Positions 27,801-36,561 of a stretch of DNA of 64,000 bases are shown one piece after another; positions within the stretch are counted from its first letter, which is position 1; the number at the start of each line of letters is the position of its first letter. The stretch comes from Rhodanobacteraceae bacterium. Its GTDB lineage: Bacteria; Pseudomonadota; Gammaproteobacteria; Xanthomonadales; SZUA-5. The notes beneath the pieces were generated by a model. It was not told the origin of the DNA and did no database searches. It worked only from the letters and a program-made list of their open reading frames with translations. Location of the stretch: the NCBI GenBank assembly GCA_016713135.1, contig JADJPR010000006.1, positions 62,001 through 126,000 of the forward strand. Reading direction: 5' to 3'. The translations under genes and the position numbers were made by a program.

Positions 27801-30800
27801 GTGCGCACATTGTTGGCGATCACCGACGCCCGCAGGTTGACCGTCGAACTGCCGGTCGCGTGAACGATGCCGACCGTGGACGCACTGGTCCCGTTGTCAT
27901 GGCCCGAGAAGGTGGTGAAGGCGATGTTGGCCTGCGCCGCAGCGAACACACCGATGGCATCGGGGGAGGCGCTATTGCCGGAACTGTTGCCACTGAAGGT
28001 GCTGTTGCGGACGTTGATCACCGCACCCGTGCCGGTGATGAAGATCGCACCTGGCCCGCCGCTGCCCACATTGCTGGCCAGCGTGCTGCCGGCGAGGGTC
28101 ACGGTTGCGCTGACGCCCGGCGAGAAATACAGCGCGCTGCCGCCCAGAGAAGTGTTGCCGCTGAGCGTGGAGTCGACAATGGAGACCGTCGCGCCACTCT
28201 GCAGCGCCGGAATTGCGATGGCACCACCGCCCTGGGTGCTGCGGTGACCGGACATCGTCACGCCGGTCAGGAACAACGAGCCTTGCGAGGACAAACCGCC
28301 GCCCAGGCTGGCGTAGGTCGTACCACCACCATTGCTCAGGGTCAGATCCGTGAGCCTCAGGGTCGCCGCCGTGGACGCGCTGAGCAGACGGAACTCGCTG
28401 GCACCGCTGCGGGTGATCGTGCCGTTGCGCAGCGTGAGGTCGGTGGTGACCTGCGGCAGGCCGGTGGCACCGGTGTAGTCCGCGAAGGAACTGGTGAGGG
28501 TGACGGTCTGGCCGTTGAGGTTGATGATGTCGGCCGTGCCATTGGCGTTCGCGCATTCGATGGCCTGAGTCAACGTCGCCGGCAGATTGTCCGGCAGCGT
28601 GTACGGGAAGCTGATCGCGGCGCAGGGGTCCGCGTCGTCGTTCTGGATCGTGCCGGTGGCGCTGATCGGCGATCCCACCGTGTAGCCGCTTCCCGAAGCG
28701 ACGCTCAGGATCACGGTTTCATCCGGTTCGACAGTGGTGTCCCCGGTGGGATCGATGGTGATCGTCGCGGTGCTCGAATTGGACGGGATGACCAGCGTCG
28801 CGATTCCACCACCGGTGTAGTCGCCGCCGCTGGTCGCGGTGCCGGCCGTGCCGATATTGACGGTGGTGGCGGTTGGCAGGCTGGGACTGCGGGTGACGGT
28901 GTAGGTCAGGTTGCCGGCGCCGTTCTCCAGCACGCTGGCCGGGGTGACTGCGATGCTCACCGTGGGCAGGGTCGAATTGGTCTGCTTCTCGAAGGCGCCG
29001 ACATCGACGATCGGCGCGGTGCCGCTGCCCGTGTCGGTGACGCCGGTGTCGTTGTAGCGGCGCGGATTGCCATCCCGATCCAGGGTGGTGCCGCCCGGAA
29101 TCAGGGCATTGTTGCCGGCGTCGACTGCACTGCTGAGATTGCCGAGCCGATAGTCCCCGAGCGCGTTGGGTGCGGCGGCAGCGCTCTGCGGATTGACAAA
29201 CGACGGATTCACGCCAACCAGGCTGGACTGGTTGGTGGTGGTACCGCCGATGTCGTTGGTCGCGGGGAATACCGTGGACTGGTTGCCGAACAGCAGCGTG
29301 TTGGAGAGCACTGCCGGCGAGTCACTGTTCTCGTTGCGCAGGCCGCCGCCCTGGTCATTGGTAAGGTTGCTGGCGATGGTGCTGTTGTTCAGCGTCAGGA
29401 TCCCGGCATTGTTGTTGTAGATGCCGCCACCCTGCACCCCCCGATTGCCGGAGATCAGCACGTTGGTGATGACCACGGTGCCGCCGGTGTTGGCGAGTGC
29501 ACCGCCCACGCCACCGCCGGCCGTGTTGGTGGAATTGCCGTTCAGCGTGGACCGGATCAGGCTGATGGTGCCGAAATCGTTGTAGATGGCACCGCCATCG
29601 AGTTCAGAAAAATTGCTGCTGATCACGCTGTCGGTGATGTTCAGCGTGCCGCTGTTGAAGACCGCACCGCCACCGCCGGCCCCGCCCGGCCCAAAGCCAT
29701 AACCATTGCTGAGGGTCAGCTGCACCAGGTTCAGCGTGCCGGCCGGCGCCACGTTCACCAGGCGGAACTGGCTGCCACCGGTGGGTCGGGTCAAGGTGCC
29801 GCCGGTCAGGGTCATGCTGCTGGTGACCTGGGGCAGCGCCGTGGCGCCCGCGTAGTCGCCATGGGCGTCGGTGAACGAGAGCGTCTGGCCATTGAGGTTG
29901 ATGCTGTCGGCACCTGCACCGTTCGAATTGGCGCATTGCATGGCCTGGCGCAGGTTGGCCACCCGCGCGGCATTGTTGGCACCGGTCAGCGTGTAGGGAA
30001 ATACATAGGCGGCGCAGGGATCCACGAAGGTCAGCACCACGTCGTTGCCGTCGCCGCCGTTGTAGCTGATGGTCAGACTGACGCCGTTGAACAGCACAGT
30101 GCCGCCGTTCGGCAGGCCGGCAAAGGTGCCGGTGATCGCGTCGCTGGCGTCGTTGTCGATCAGCACGAAGCTCTGCCCGCTGCCGGGCACGAAGGCGCCG
30201 GACAGCGCCAACGTGGCGCCGCCCAGATTGACCGTGCCGGTGACGTCGAGCTGGTCGTATTGCGTGGCGACGGTCGCGCCGGTGATCTCGGCGGCGAAGG
30301 TGGCGCCGGCCGTCAGCGCCATGTTGACCGTGTTGAGGCGCCCGGGCGCGCCCTGGCCCGGCGCCAGGGTGCCGCCGCTCGCCACGCTGGTGGCGCCGCC
30401 GAGCGTGCCGGTGCCGGCCAGAGTGGCGCCACTGGCCACGCTGATCGCGCCGGTGCCCACGGAACTGCCGTTGACTTGCAGCTGGCCGGCCGCAACGGTG
30501 GTCGGGCCGACATAGGTGCTGGTGCTGTTCAGCACCAGGGTGCCCGGACCCGATTTGGTCAGGCCGCCGCTGACCAGCGGATCGCTGCCGCCGCTCAGGG
30601 TCTGGCTGGATGCCACGGTCACGGTCTGGCCGGTGGACACCGTCCAGGTCAGGTTGCCGGCCAGGAAGGCTGCGGTGCCGAGGCCCAAGCCACTGCCGGC
30701 GCTGGGACCCGCGCTGCCGGCCAGGACGGAGCCGCCGCTCATACCGCCGCCGACGACAGTGAGGGTCGCGCCCTGGCGCACGAACACAGCGCCGCCGAGC

Positions 30801-31975
30801 CCGGCCCCACCGCCACCGCCCTGGTAGTTGGCGGCGCCGCTGCCGCCGCCGAAGCCGGCTGCGCCACCGTTCTGCCCTGCACCACCGCCACCTGCGAAGC
30901 CGCCGGCACCGCCGGAACCCGCCCCGGCCCCACCGCCACCGCCGCCATAGCCGCCGATGCCACCCACCTGGGTGTTATTGCCGCCACCCGCGCCGCCACC
31001 ACCGCCGAAAGCACCGTTGCCGCCTTTCCCGGCGCCGCCAGGAGGGCCAACAACGGTGGCGGTTTCGCCGCCCGGGCCGCCGCCACCGCCATTCTGATTG
31101 GCGCCCGAGCCACCACCGCCGCCGCCGTTTGCGCCGCCAGCACCAACGCCAGTACCCGCCCCCGCGCCGCCGGCGGTTGCGCCGGCCAACAGGCCAGAAC
31201 TACCGGCGCCGCCAGACCCGACACCGCCATTGGCGCCCAGGCCCAGGCCACCGCCACCGCCGGCATTGTAGCTGCCGCCATTGCCACCGTTGCCGCCCAT
31301 ACCGCCACCGCCACCGGAGCCCCCCTCGGCCACGGCCGCGCTGACGTTGCCGCCGTTTCCGCCGGTCGCGCGGTTGGTCAGCAACTGCACGTTGCTCAGC
31401 GTCGCATTGCCTTCGTTGACGAAGACCGCCCCGCCGAGGCCGGCCCCGCCGCCGCCAGCGCTCCACCCGCCGTTGATGCTGCTCCCGTTGCCGCCGGCAC
31501 CGCCGCGCGCATTGCCGTCCTGCAGCGTGAGATTGGAAATGCTCCAGGTCGCGCCGGGGGTGGCGGTCAGTCCGCTGCCGTCGCTGCCACGCACGCCGAG
31601 GAAGAAAATGCGATCCCCCGTGGTGGCGGAGGACGAACCGCCATCGATCACGATGGCACCCTGGCCGCCGTTGGCGCCGTTGATGCTGATCCCGTTCGGA
31701 TTGCGCAGCACCGGCAACGCGCCGGCCAGGTTGATGGTGCCGCCGCCGGCAATGTTGAAGGTGATCGTTGCGGCACTGCCCGATGCATTTGCAGTGTTCA
31801 ACGCCGCGCGCAGGCTGCCGGCCGGTGGCGACGCCACGTTGTCCGCCAGACTGGTTACCACCTGCGCCGCCAGCGGCATGCCCAGGGACAGCAGAGCCAG
31901 CCCGATGACCAGCCGGCGCAGCCTCACGACCCACAACATCATGCGACCGGAGTGCGACGGCGAGAGATTGTTCAT
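18840..31975 (-). CDS. Giant secreted beta-helix / DUF11 / Calx-beta repeat protein (frameshifted once as read)
   Basis: After restoring one base at 20508 this encodes about 4378 residues. In order: signal peptide (MNNLSPSHS... LALLSLGMPLAAQ); a Gly-rich beta-helix, residues about 50-400; an autotransporter-type beta-strand repeat near 470-550 (STYVGPTTVAAGQLQVNG); four parallel beta-helix 'choice-of-anchor Q'-like modules starting near 650, 1117, 1488 and 2117, each opening with FPYTL; DUF11 domains near 1865-2115 and 2550-2800; many Calx-beta domains to about 3840; Ig-like and DUF11 domains; then DGLFANGFE and an 85-residue C-terminal domain. No outer-membrane barrel or LPXTG-type anchor is seen. 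The likely role is adhesion or matrix, by analogy only. The start at 31975 has a weak ribosome site. A sensor gene lies 245 bp upstream. Confidence 0.85.
19089..20679. repeat. Long direct repeat, copy 1 (near-identical to 36811-38402)
   Basis: About 1.6 kb encoding the last Calx-beta, Ig-like and DUF11 domains is almost identical to the other giant gene 17.7 kb away. I count about nine substitutions and one deletion, with two changed residues (Lys/Glu in FSV-LTG; Phe/Leu in LNF/LTFYGN). Similarity falls sharply at both ends. Confidence 0.9.
22561..23238. repeat. Tandem 339-bp repeat (two Calx-beta-like domains of 113 residues)
   Basis: Two units, 22561-22899 and 22900-23238, encode nearly the same 113 residues (GLVTTEAGGTATFTVVLNS ... 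VARTVTVTG ... SSYNG). They lie in frame within the giant gene and are its clearest recent internal duplication. Confidence 0.8.
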
Positions 31976-32220
31976 TTGCGGCAAGCCCTGAATGGCGAAC
32001 GGGTCGGCAGGCGAATTGCCACGCGGCAACTGCGTGGCGCCCGGGAGCATGAACTCAGGCGCGAATCGGACATAGACAGGATTCGGCCATCGACAGGCAC
32101 AAATCGGACTTTTGCATCGGTTTGCGCAGGGCAGCGCGCCAAGCGGCCAGCTGTGAACAGCTCCAAGCCGGCTGCCGAGCGGCGCGGCGGGCGTGACGCT
32201 CAGCGCTGGGTCGTTGACGT

Positions 32221-35200
32221 TCAGACCTCGCCGAACTGGGCGCGGTACAGCCGATACAGATAGCTCGGGTTGTCGAACCCACATTGGCGACCCGCTTCGG
32301 CGAGCGTCTGGCAGCTGCCACTGCTGATCAGTTCACGAACCGAGTTCAGTCGCTGCACGCGTAACCAGACGATCGGCGACAAACCGGTTAGATCAGTCAC
32401 TCTTCGCCGTAGTTGTCGATCCGACAAGTGTGCAGCGTCGGACCACTCAGCGACCCCGAAGGCAGGATCGGCCATCCGCTGGCGCACGATCTGCAGGATC
32501 GGGTCGTCAAGATGGGCGATGGCGTTCGCGGGTGCAGCCGGCCGCGCTGCGGCACCCTGCTGCTGCGGCCAATAGCGTCGAATCTCGGCGATCAGCTCGG
32601 AGAGCTCGAATGGCTTCGTGATCCAGGTGACCGCGCCCGCGTCGATTCCGGCATCGCGATCCATCAGCGTTGATTTCGCCGAGATCAGGATCACCGGCAG
32701 TGCGGCAAATTCCGGCATGGCCTTCAAGGTCCGGCACAGCGCCACGCCATCCATGCCTGGCAGCTTGACGTCGCTGACCAGCACGCGCACGTCACCACGC
32801 TGCATCTCCGCCATCGCCAGCTCGGCCGTGGCCACCGTGCGCACCGCAAAGAACTCGGCCAGCCGTTCGCTCAGGTACGCCGCCAGTTCGGGGTGATCCT
32901 CGACCAGCAGAATGCCGCCATCCTGTCCTGAAGCGATCAGCGGCAGACCCGCTTCATCGGGGGTTTCCAGCACCACCTCGTCTAGGGCAATGTGCGCACT
33001 GCCGAGCGGGAGATCCAGCCAGAACACGGTACCTTCGGCGGCGTCGACCGACGTGCCGATGCGACCGCCATGCAACTCGGTCAATTCGCGCGCCAACGCC
33101 AGACCGATGCCCAGGCCTTCGCGCCCAGCGCGCGGTGGACCGTCGGCGCGAAAGAATCGATCGAACAGCGAATCGGCCAGTTCGGGGGGGTAGCCCGGCC
33201 CGCGGTCAGCCACGCCGATGTGGACGCGGTCGCCGTGCGCGTCGATATCGATGCTGACGCGAACGGCCGTATGGCTCGGCGCGTATTTCAGCGCGTTGTC
33301 CAGGAGATTGCCGAGGATGGTGGTCAGGTGATCGGCGTCGGCGTAGACCGGCAGGCTGCTGACCCCGCTGTGCAATACCACTTGCACCTGATGTTGCTCG
33401 GTGATTGGCGCAAATCCGGCGATGACCTTTTTCGCCCAGGCGACGAGGTCGATTCGGCGCACCTTGAGGCGCAACTGCCCACCCTCGGCCTGCACCAGCC
33501 CGACCAGTTGCTCGACCAGATGGCTCAGGCGCTCGGTTTGCTGCAGCGGCAATTGCAGACGTTGCCGATCAGTGGACGGAAGGCTCCGCGGGCCTTCCAT
33601 CAGCTCTCGCAGCGGCAGCTTGATCAGCATCAGCGGGGTGCGCAACTCGTGGCTGACGTCCGCCAGAAGTCGGATACGGAATCGGTCGAGGGCCTGAAGC
33701 CGTGCGGTCTGCTCGGCGAGCTTGCGATTGCGAACTTCGATCTCCCCATGGGTCACCGCCAGATCGCCGTGCACTTGCGCCAGCTCAACCAGGGTGGCTT
33801 CCACACGCTCCTTTTCGGCGCTGAGTTCCTGAGTCCGCAGGCGCACCTGGGCATCGAGGTCTTTGGCACGCTGGCGCAATCGACTCACGCGCCATTGGGC
33901 CAGTCCGGCCATCAGCAGCAGGCAGCCGAGGCCCAGCAACCAGCGAAACTCGCGGGTCTCATGCCAGTAAGCGGGCACGGTGAATTCGAGTGCCACGGGA
34001 TCTTGCGACCAGAAGCCGTCGCTGTTGCCGGCCACCACGTCGAGGCGATAGTGGTTTGGCGCCAGCGCCGCGAATGCGGCTACCCGGCGGGTGCCTGCAT
34101 CGGTCCAGTCGCGGTCGACCGGATGCAACCGGTAGCGGAAGCGCACTTCGGCACCGGCGTGCAGATCGGCGGCGTTGTAGCGCACCTGCACCGAACGCAT
34201 CCCGATTGGCAGCCGCTGTTGGTCGAGTTTGACCGGCGAGCCCTGACTGTCGACGCCATCGATGACCGCCCGCGGGGCCGAGCGCCGCAAGGGCAACTTC
34301 CCCGGATCGACGCGCACGACGCCGCGCTGCGACGGAAACCAGATGCGCCCGACGGTGTCGACGGCGGCAGCGGGCTGCACACCGCCATTGCCCTCCAGTT
34401 CGGTCAGGCCGTCGGCGAGGCCCAGGGTCAGCGGCGACAGGAAGCGGCTGCGCCCCTCCAGAAACTCGGTCAGGCCGGTACGGGTCAGGCGGAAGATGCC
34501 CTGGTTGCTGTTGACCCACAGATTGCCACTGGCGTCCTCGACCACCGCATGCGGGCTGTTCGAAGGCAAGCCAGCAGCGCGACCGATGAACCGTGCGCGA
34601 CTGCCCGTGGCGTCATCAGCATCGATGCGCACCAATCCGCGACCTTCGGTGCAGCCCCACAGTGTACCGTCTCTGGCGCGGAACAGGCCGCGCACCGGCA
34701 AGCCAGCCAACAGCGCGCTCGCGACTGCATGCACGCCGCCGGCATCGATCCGCCAAAGGCCCTGGTGACTGGCCAGATGCACGCTGCCGTCCGAACCGTG
34801 CAGGATGGCGTTGACGCGTACGACACTATCCCCGGGCCCTATGCGCTGCCACTGTTCGCCATCCTGGCGCCACGCACCGGCACCGCCACCCACCCAGAGT
34901 CGATCATCGGACGCAAAGCTGAGCGCGAGGATCTGCTGCTCCTGGAGCGGCGGCGGCAGCGCGACGGGCTGGAAGCGTTCGCTGTCGGCGGCTTTGCGAT
35001 ACAGACCCGGGGCGAACGTCGCAGCGTAGATGCTCTGGTCGGGCGCCACGGATACCACCCAGGGGTTGAGCCCCGGCAGGCCTGACTCCAGGCCGTAGGT
35101 GCGTACCGTTCCGTCGGTTGCGACGTGCTGGAGGCCGCCACCGAGGCTGCCCAGCCACATGCTGCCGTCGCCAGCCTCGGACACTGCGTAGATGTTGTCA

Positions 35201-36288
35201 TTGACCATCGAGTTGTCGACATTGAGCAGATCGACGCGCGTCGGGTACAGGGCGTACAGGCCGTCGCGCAGCGTGCTGACCCAGACGCTGCCGGCGCTGT
35301 CGAAATGCAGATCGCGCACTTCCCCACGACTTTTCAGCTGTGCGACCTCGCCGCGGTACAGATCTCCGTCGTGGGAGCGCCACAGCGTTCCGTCTGGTGC
35401 GAGCCAACTGCGCGAACCCGTCAGCGATGGCGGGCCGACACGCACAGCTGTGGATAAGCCGGGGTCGACGCGATACAAGCCGAGATCGGAACCGACCCAG
35501 ATGCCGGTATTCGGGTCGGCGCGCATTTGCACCACGATGATTCGGTTGCCGTCGGGGGTCGTTACCGGGTCACCGCCGTCGGCCGTTACCCGCAGCAGAT
35601 CGAGATCGGTGGCCAACAGCAGTTCACCGGCGTCGGTGGCGACGGCGAGCGGCGTTTCCGCCAGCCTGGGCCGCAGCACCAGATCGGGATCGGCGTAGAC
35701 CAGGCGATGACCGTTGGCGTCATCGAGGTACACGCCCTCATGGTGGACCACCAGCCACAGCGCGCCGTCGCCCGCACTGAGCGCAAGTGCGACCTGGCCA
35801 GGCGAGGCGAATTGTTTGCGCAGAGAGAACTTGCCCTGGCCGTCCGGACAGAACCAGCCGCGATTCAGCGTCAGGCAGAGGGTCGACGGATCAACATAAT
35901 GAATGGGGGATTCAGGATCTGCGGAATCCGGGCGGATGCGTGTGATCCCGGACGAATGCACGGCGAGGAGTTCACCGCGTGAAGACAGGGCATACACGCG
36001 CCGCGCGGAATCAGCATGCAGCGAATTGATCCGGTTGCCCGACATGTCGGGATTGCTGGCGGCGTCGTAGACGGTGAACTCGCGACCGTCGAAGCGTGCC
36101 AGGCCGTCGTGCGTCGCTACCCACAGGAATCCGTCGGCGTCGATGCGTGCCGCGCTGGCGCTGGCCACCGGCAGGCCCTCGGTGGAACTCAGATGGCGGA
36201 CCACCATCGGTCGACCCAACGCCCCGGAGCAGACCAGCAGCGATCCAAGCATCAGGCCGATCCGATCTCGTGGGCCGAAGCACCGCAT
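32221..36288 (-). CDS. Hybrid two-component sensor/regulator (HTCS): periplasmic propeller, kinase, receiver, AraC output
   Basis: This 1355-residue protein holds a full two-component pathway. A signal peptide is followed by a periplasmic beta-propeller of Reg_prop repeats (DADGFLWVATHDGLARFDG type) to about 690, a Y_Y_Y domain near 700-770, a membrane helix near 781-800, a HisKA domain with phospho-acceptor His880 (DVSHELRTPL), an HATPase domain (NLLDNALKYA near 993, GLGIGLA near 1059), a receiver with Asp1173 (LVSDVKLPGMDG) and a C-terminal AraC helix-turn-helix at about 1260-1355. HTCS proteins sense an extracellular ligand and switch on neighbouring genes. It lies between two giant surface-protein genes on the same strand, which makes them the natural targets. 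The ligand is unknown. Confidence 0.93.
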   Translation of the reverse strand: MRCFGPRDRIGLMLGSLLVCSGALGRPMVVRHLSSTEGLPVASASAARIDADGFLWVATHDGLARFDGREFTVYDAASNPDMSGNRINSLHADSARRVYALSSRGELLAVHSSGITRIRPDSADPESPIHYVDPSTLCLTLNRGWFCPDGQGKFSLRKQFASPGQVALALSAGDGALWLVVHHEGVYLDDANGHRLVYADPDLVLRPRLAETPLAVATDAGELLLATDLDLLRVTADGGDPVTTPDGNRIIVVQMRADPNTGIWVGSDLGLYRVDPGLSTAVRVGPPSLTGSRSWLAPDGTLWRSHDGDLYRGEVAQLKSRGEVRDLHFDSAGSVWVSTLRDGLYALYPTRVDLLNVDNSMVNDNIYAVSEAGDGSMWLGSLGGGLQHVATDGTVRTYGLESGLPGLNPWVVSVAPDQSIYAATFAPGLYRKAADSERFQPVALPPPLQEQQILALSFASDDRLWVGGGAGAWRQDGEQWQRIGPGDSVVRVNAILHGSDGSVHLASHQGLWRIDAGGVHAVASALLAGLPVRGLFRARDGTLWGCTEGRGLVRIDADDATGSRARFIGRAAGLPSNSPHAVVEDASGNLWVNSNQGIFRLTRTGLTEFLEGRSRFLSPLTLGLADGLTELEGNGGVQPAAAVDTVGRIWFPSQRGVVRVDPGKLPLRRSAPRAVIDGVDSQGSPVKLDQQRLPIGMRSVQVRYNAADLHAGAEVRFRYRLHPVDRDWTDAGTRRVAAFAALAPNHYRLDVVAGNSDGFWSQDPVALEFTVPAYWHETREFRWLLGLGCLLLMAGLAQWRVSRLRQRAKDLDAQVRLRTQELSAEKERVEATLVELAQVHGDLAVTHGEIEVRNRKLAEQTARLQALDRFRIRLLADVSHELRTPLMLIKLPLRELMEGPRSLPSTDRQRLQLPLQQTERLSHLVEQLVGLVQAEGGQLRLKVRRIDLVAWAKKVIAGFAPITEQHQVQVVLHSGVSSLPVYADADHLTTILGNLLDNALKYAPSHTAVRVSIDIDAHGDRVHIGVADRGPGYPPELADSLFDRFFRADGPPRAGREGLGIGLALARELTELHGGRIGTSVDAAEGTVFWLDLPLGSAHIALDEVVLETPDEAGLPLIASGQDGGILLVEDHPELAAYLSERLAEFFAVRTVATAELAMAEMQRGDVRVLVSDVKLPGMDGVALCRTLKAMPEFAALPVILISAKSTLMDRDAGIDAGAVTWITKPFELSELIAEIRRYWPQQQGAAARPAAPANAIAHLDDPILQIVRQRMADPAFGVAEWSDAAHLSDRQLRRRVTDLTGLSPIVWLRVQRLNSVRELISSGSCQTLAEAGRQCGFDNPSYLYRLYRAQFGEV

Positions 36289-36467
36289 TCAAAACCTGGT
36301 CATCTGCAGAGCGGCCGATCATGCCATAGGGGTCAAAGGCCCACGGAAAGCGCAACGCTCGGTCCTGCCCAGTGAACGCAACGGCGCTGCGAACACCCGG
36401 CAACGGGGTGGGATTTCGTTGGTCGGTGTGCGGCGAAGTCGTTCCCCGGCGGCGCTTGAGGCGAGCA

Positions 36468-36500
36468 CCCGGTGTACGCGATGGAGCCGCGTACACCGGG
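36468..36500. terminator. Perfect 13-bp hairpin downstream of the second giant gene
   Basis: CCCGGTGTACGCG at 36468-36480 and its exact complement CGCGTACACCGGG at 36488-36500 flank a 7-nt loop. It follows the stop of the giant gene at 36562 and precedes the sensor gene, so it could end or attenuate giant-gene transcription. No T-run follows. The surrounding 36289-36561 region resembles the other GC-rich intergenic repeats. Confidence 0.5.
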
Positions 36501-36561
36501 CTGCGGGACAGGCTTTCGTAGGCCAGGGTTCGGCGAAGGCGTTCCACGGCGCTGCGGCCGC

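Noticed and set aside
30820..31360. Regularly spaced short repeats resembling a CRISPR array
   Set aside because: They encode Gly-Gly-X repeats in frame within the giant protein; there are no constant repeats with unique spacers and no cas genes.
27038..32263. Open frame of 1741 codons on the plus strand
   Set aside because: Same explanation: antisense shadow of the giant beta-helix gene with biased composition and no recognisable domain.
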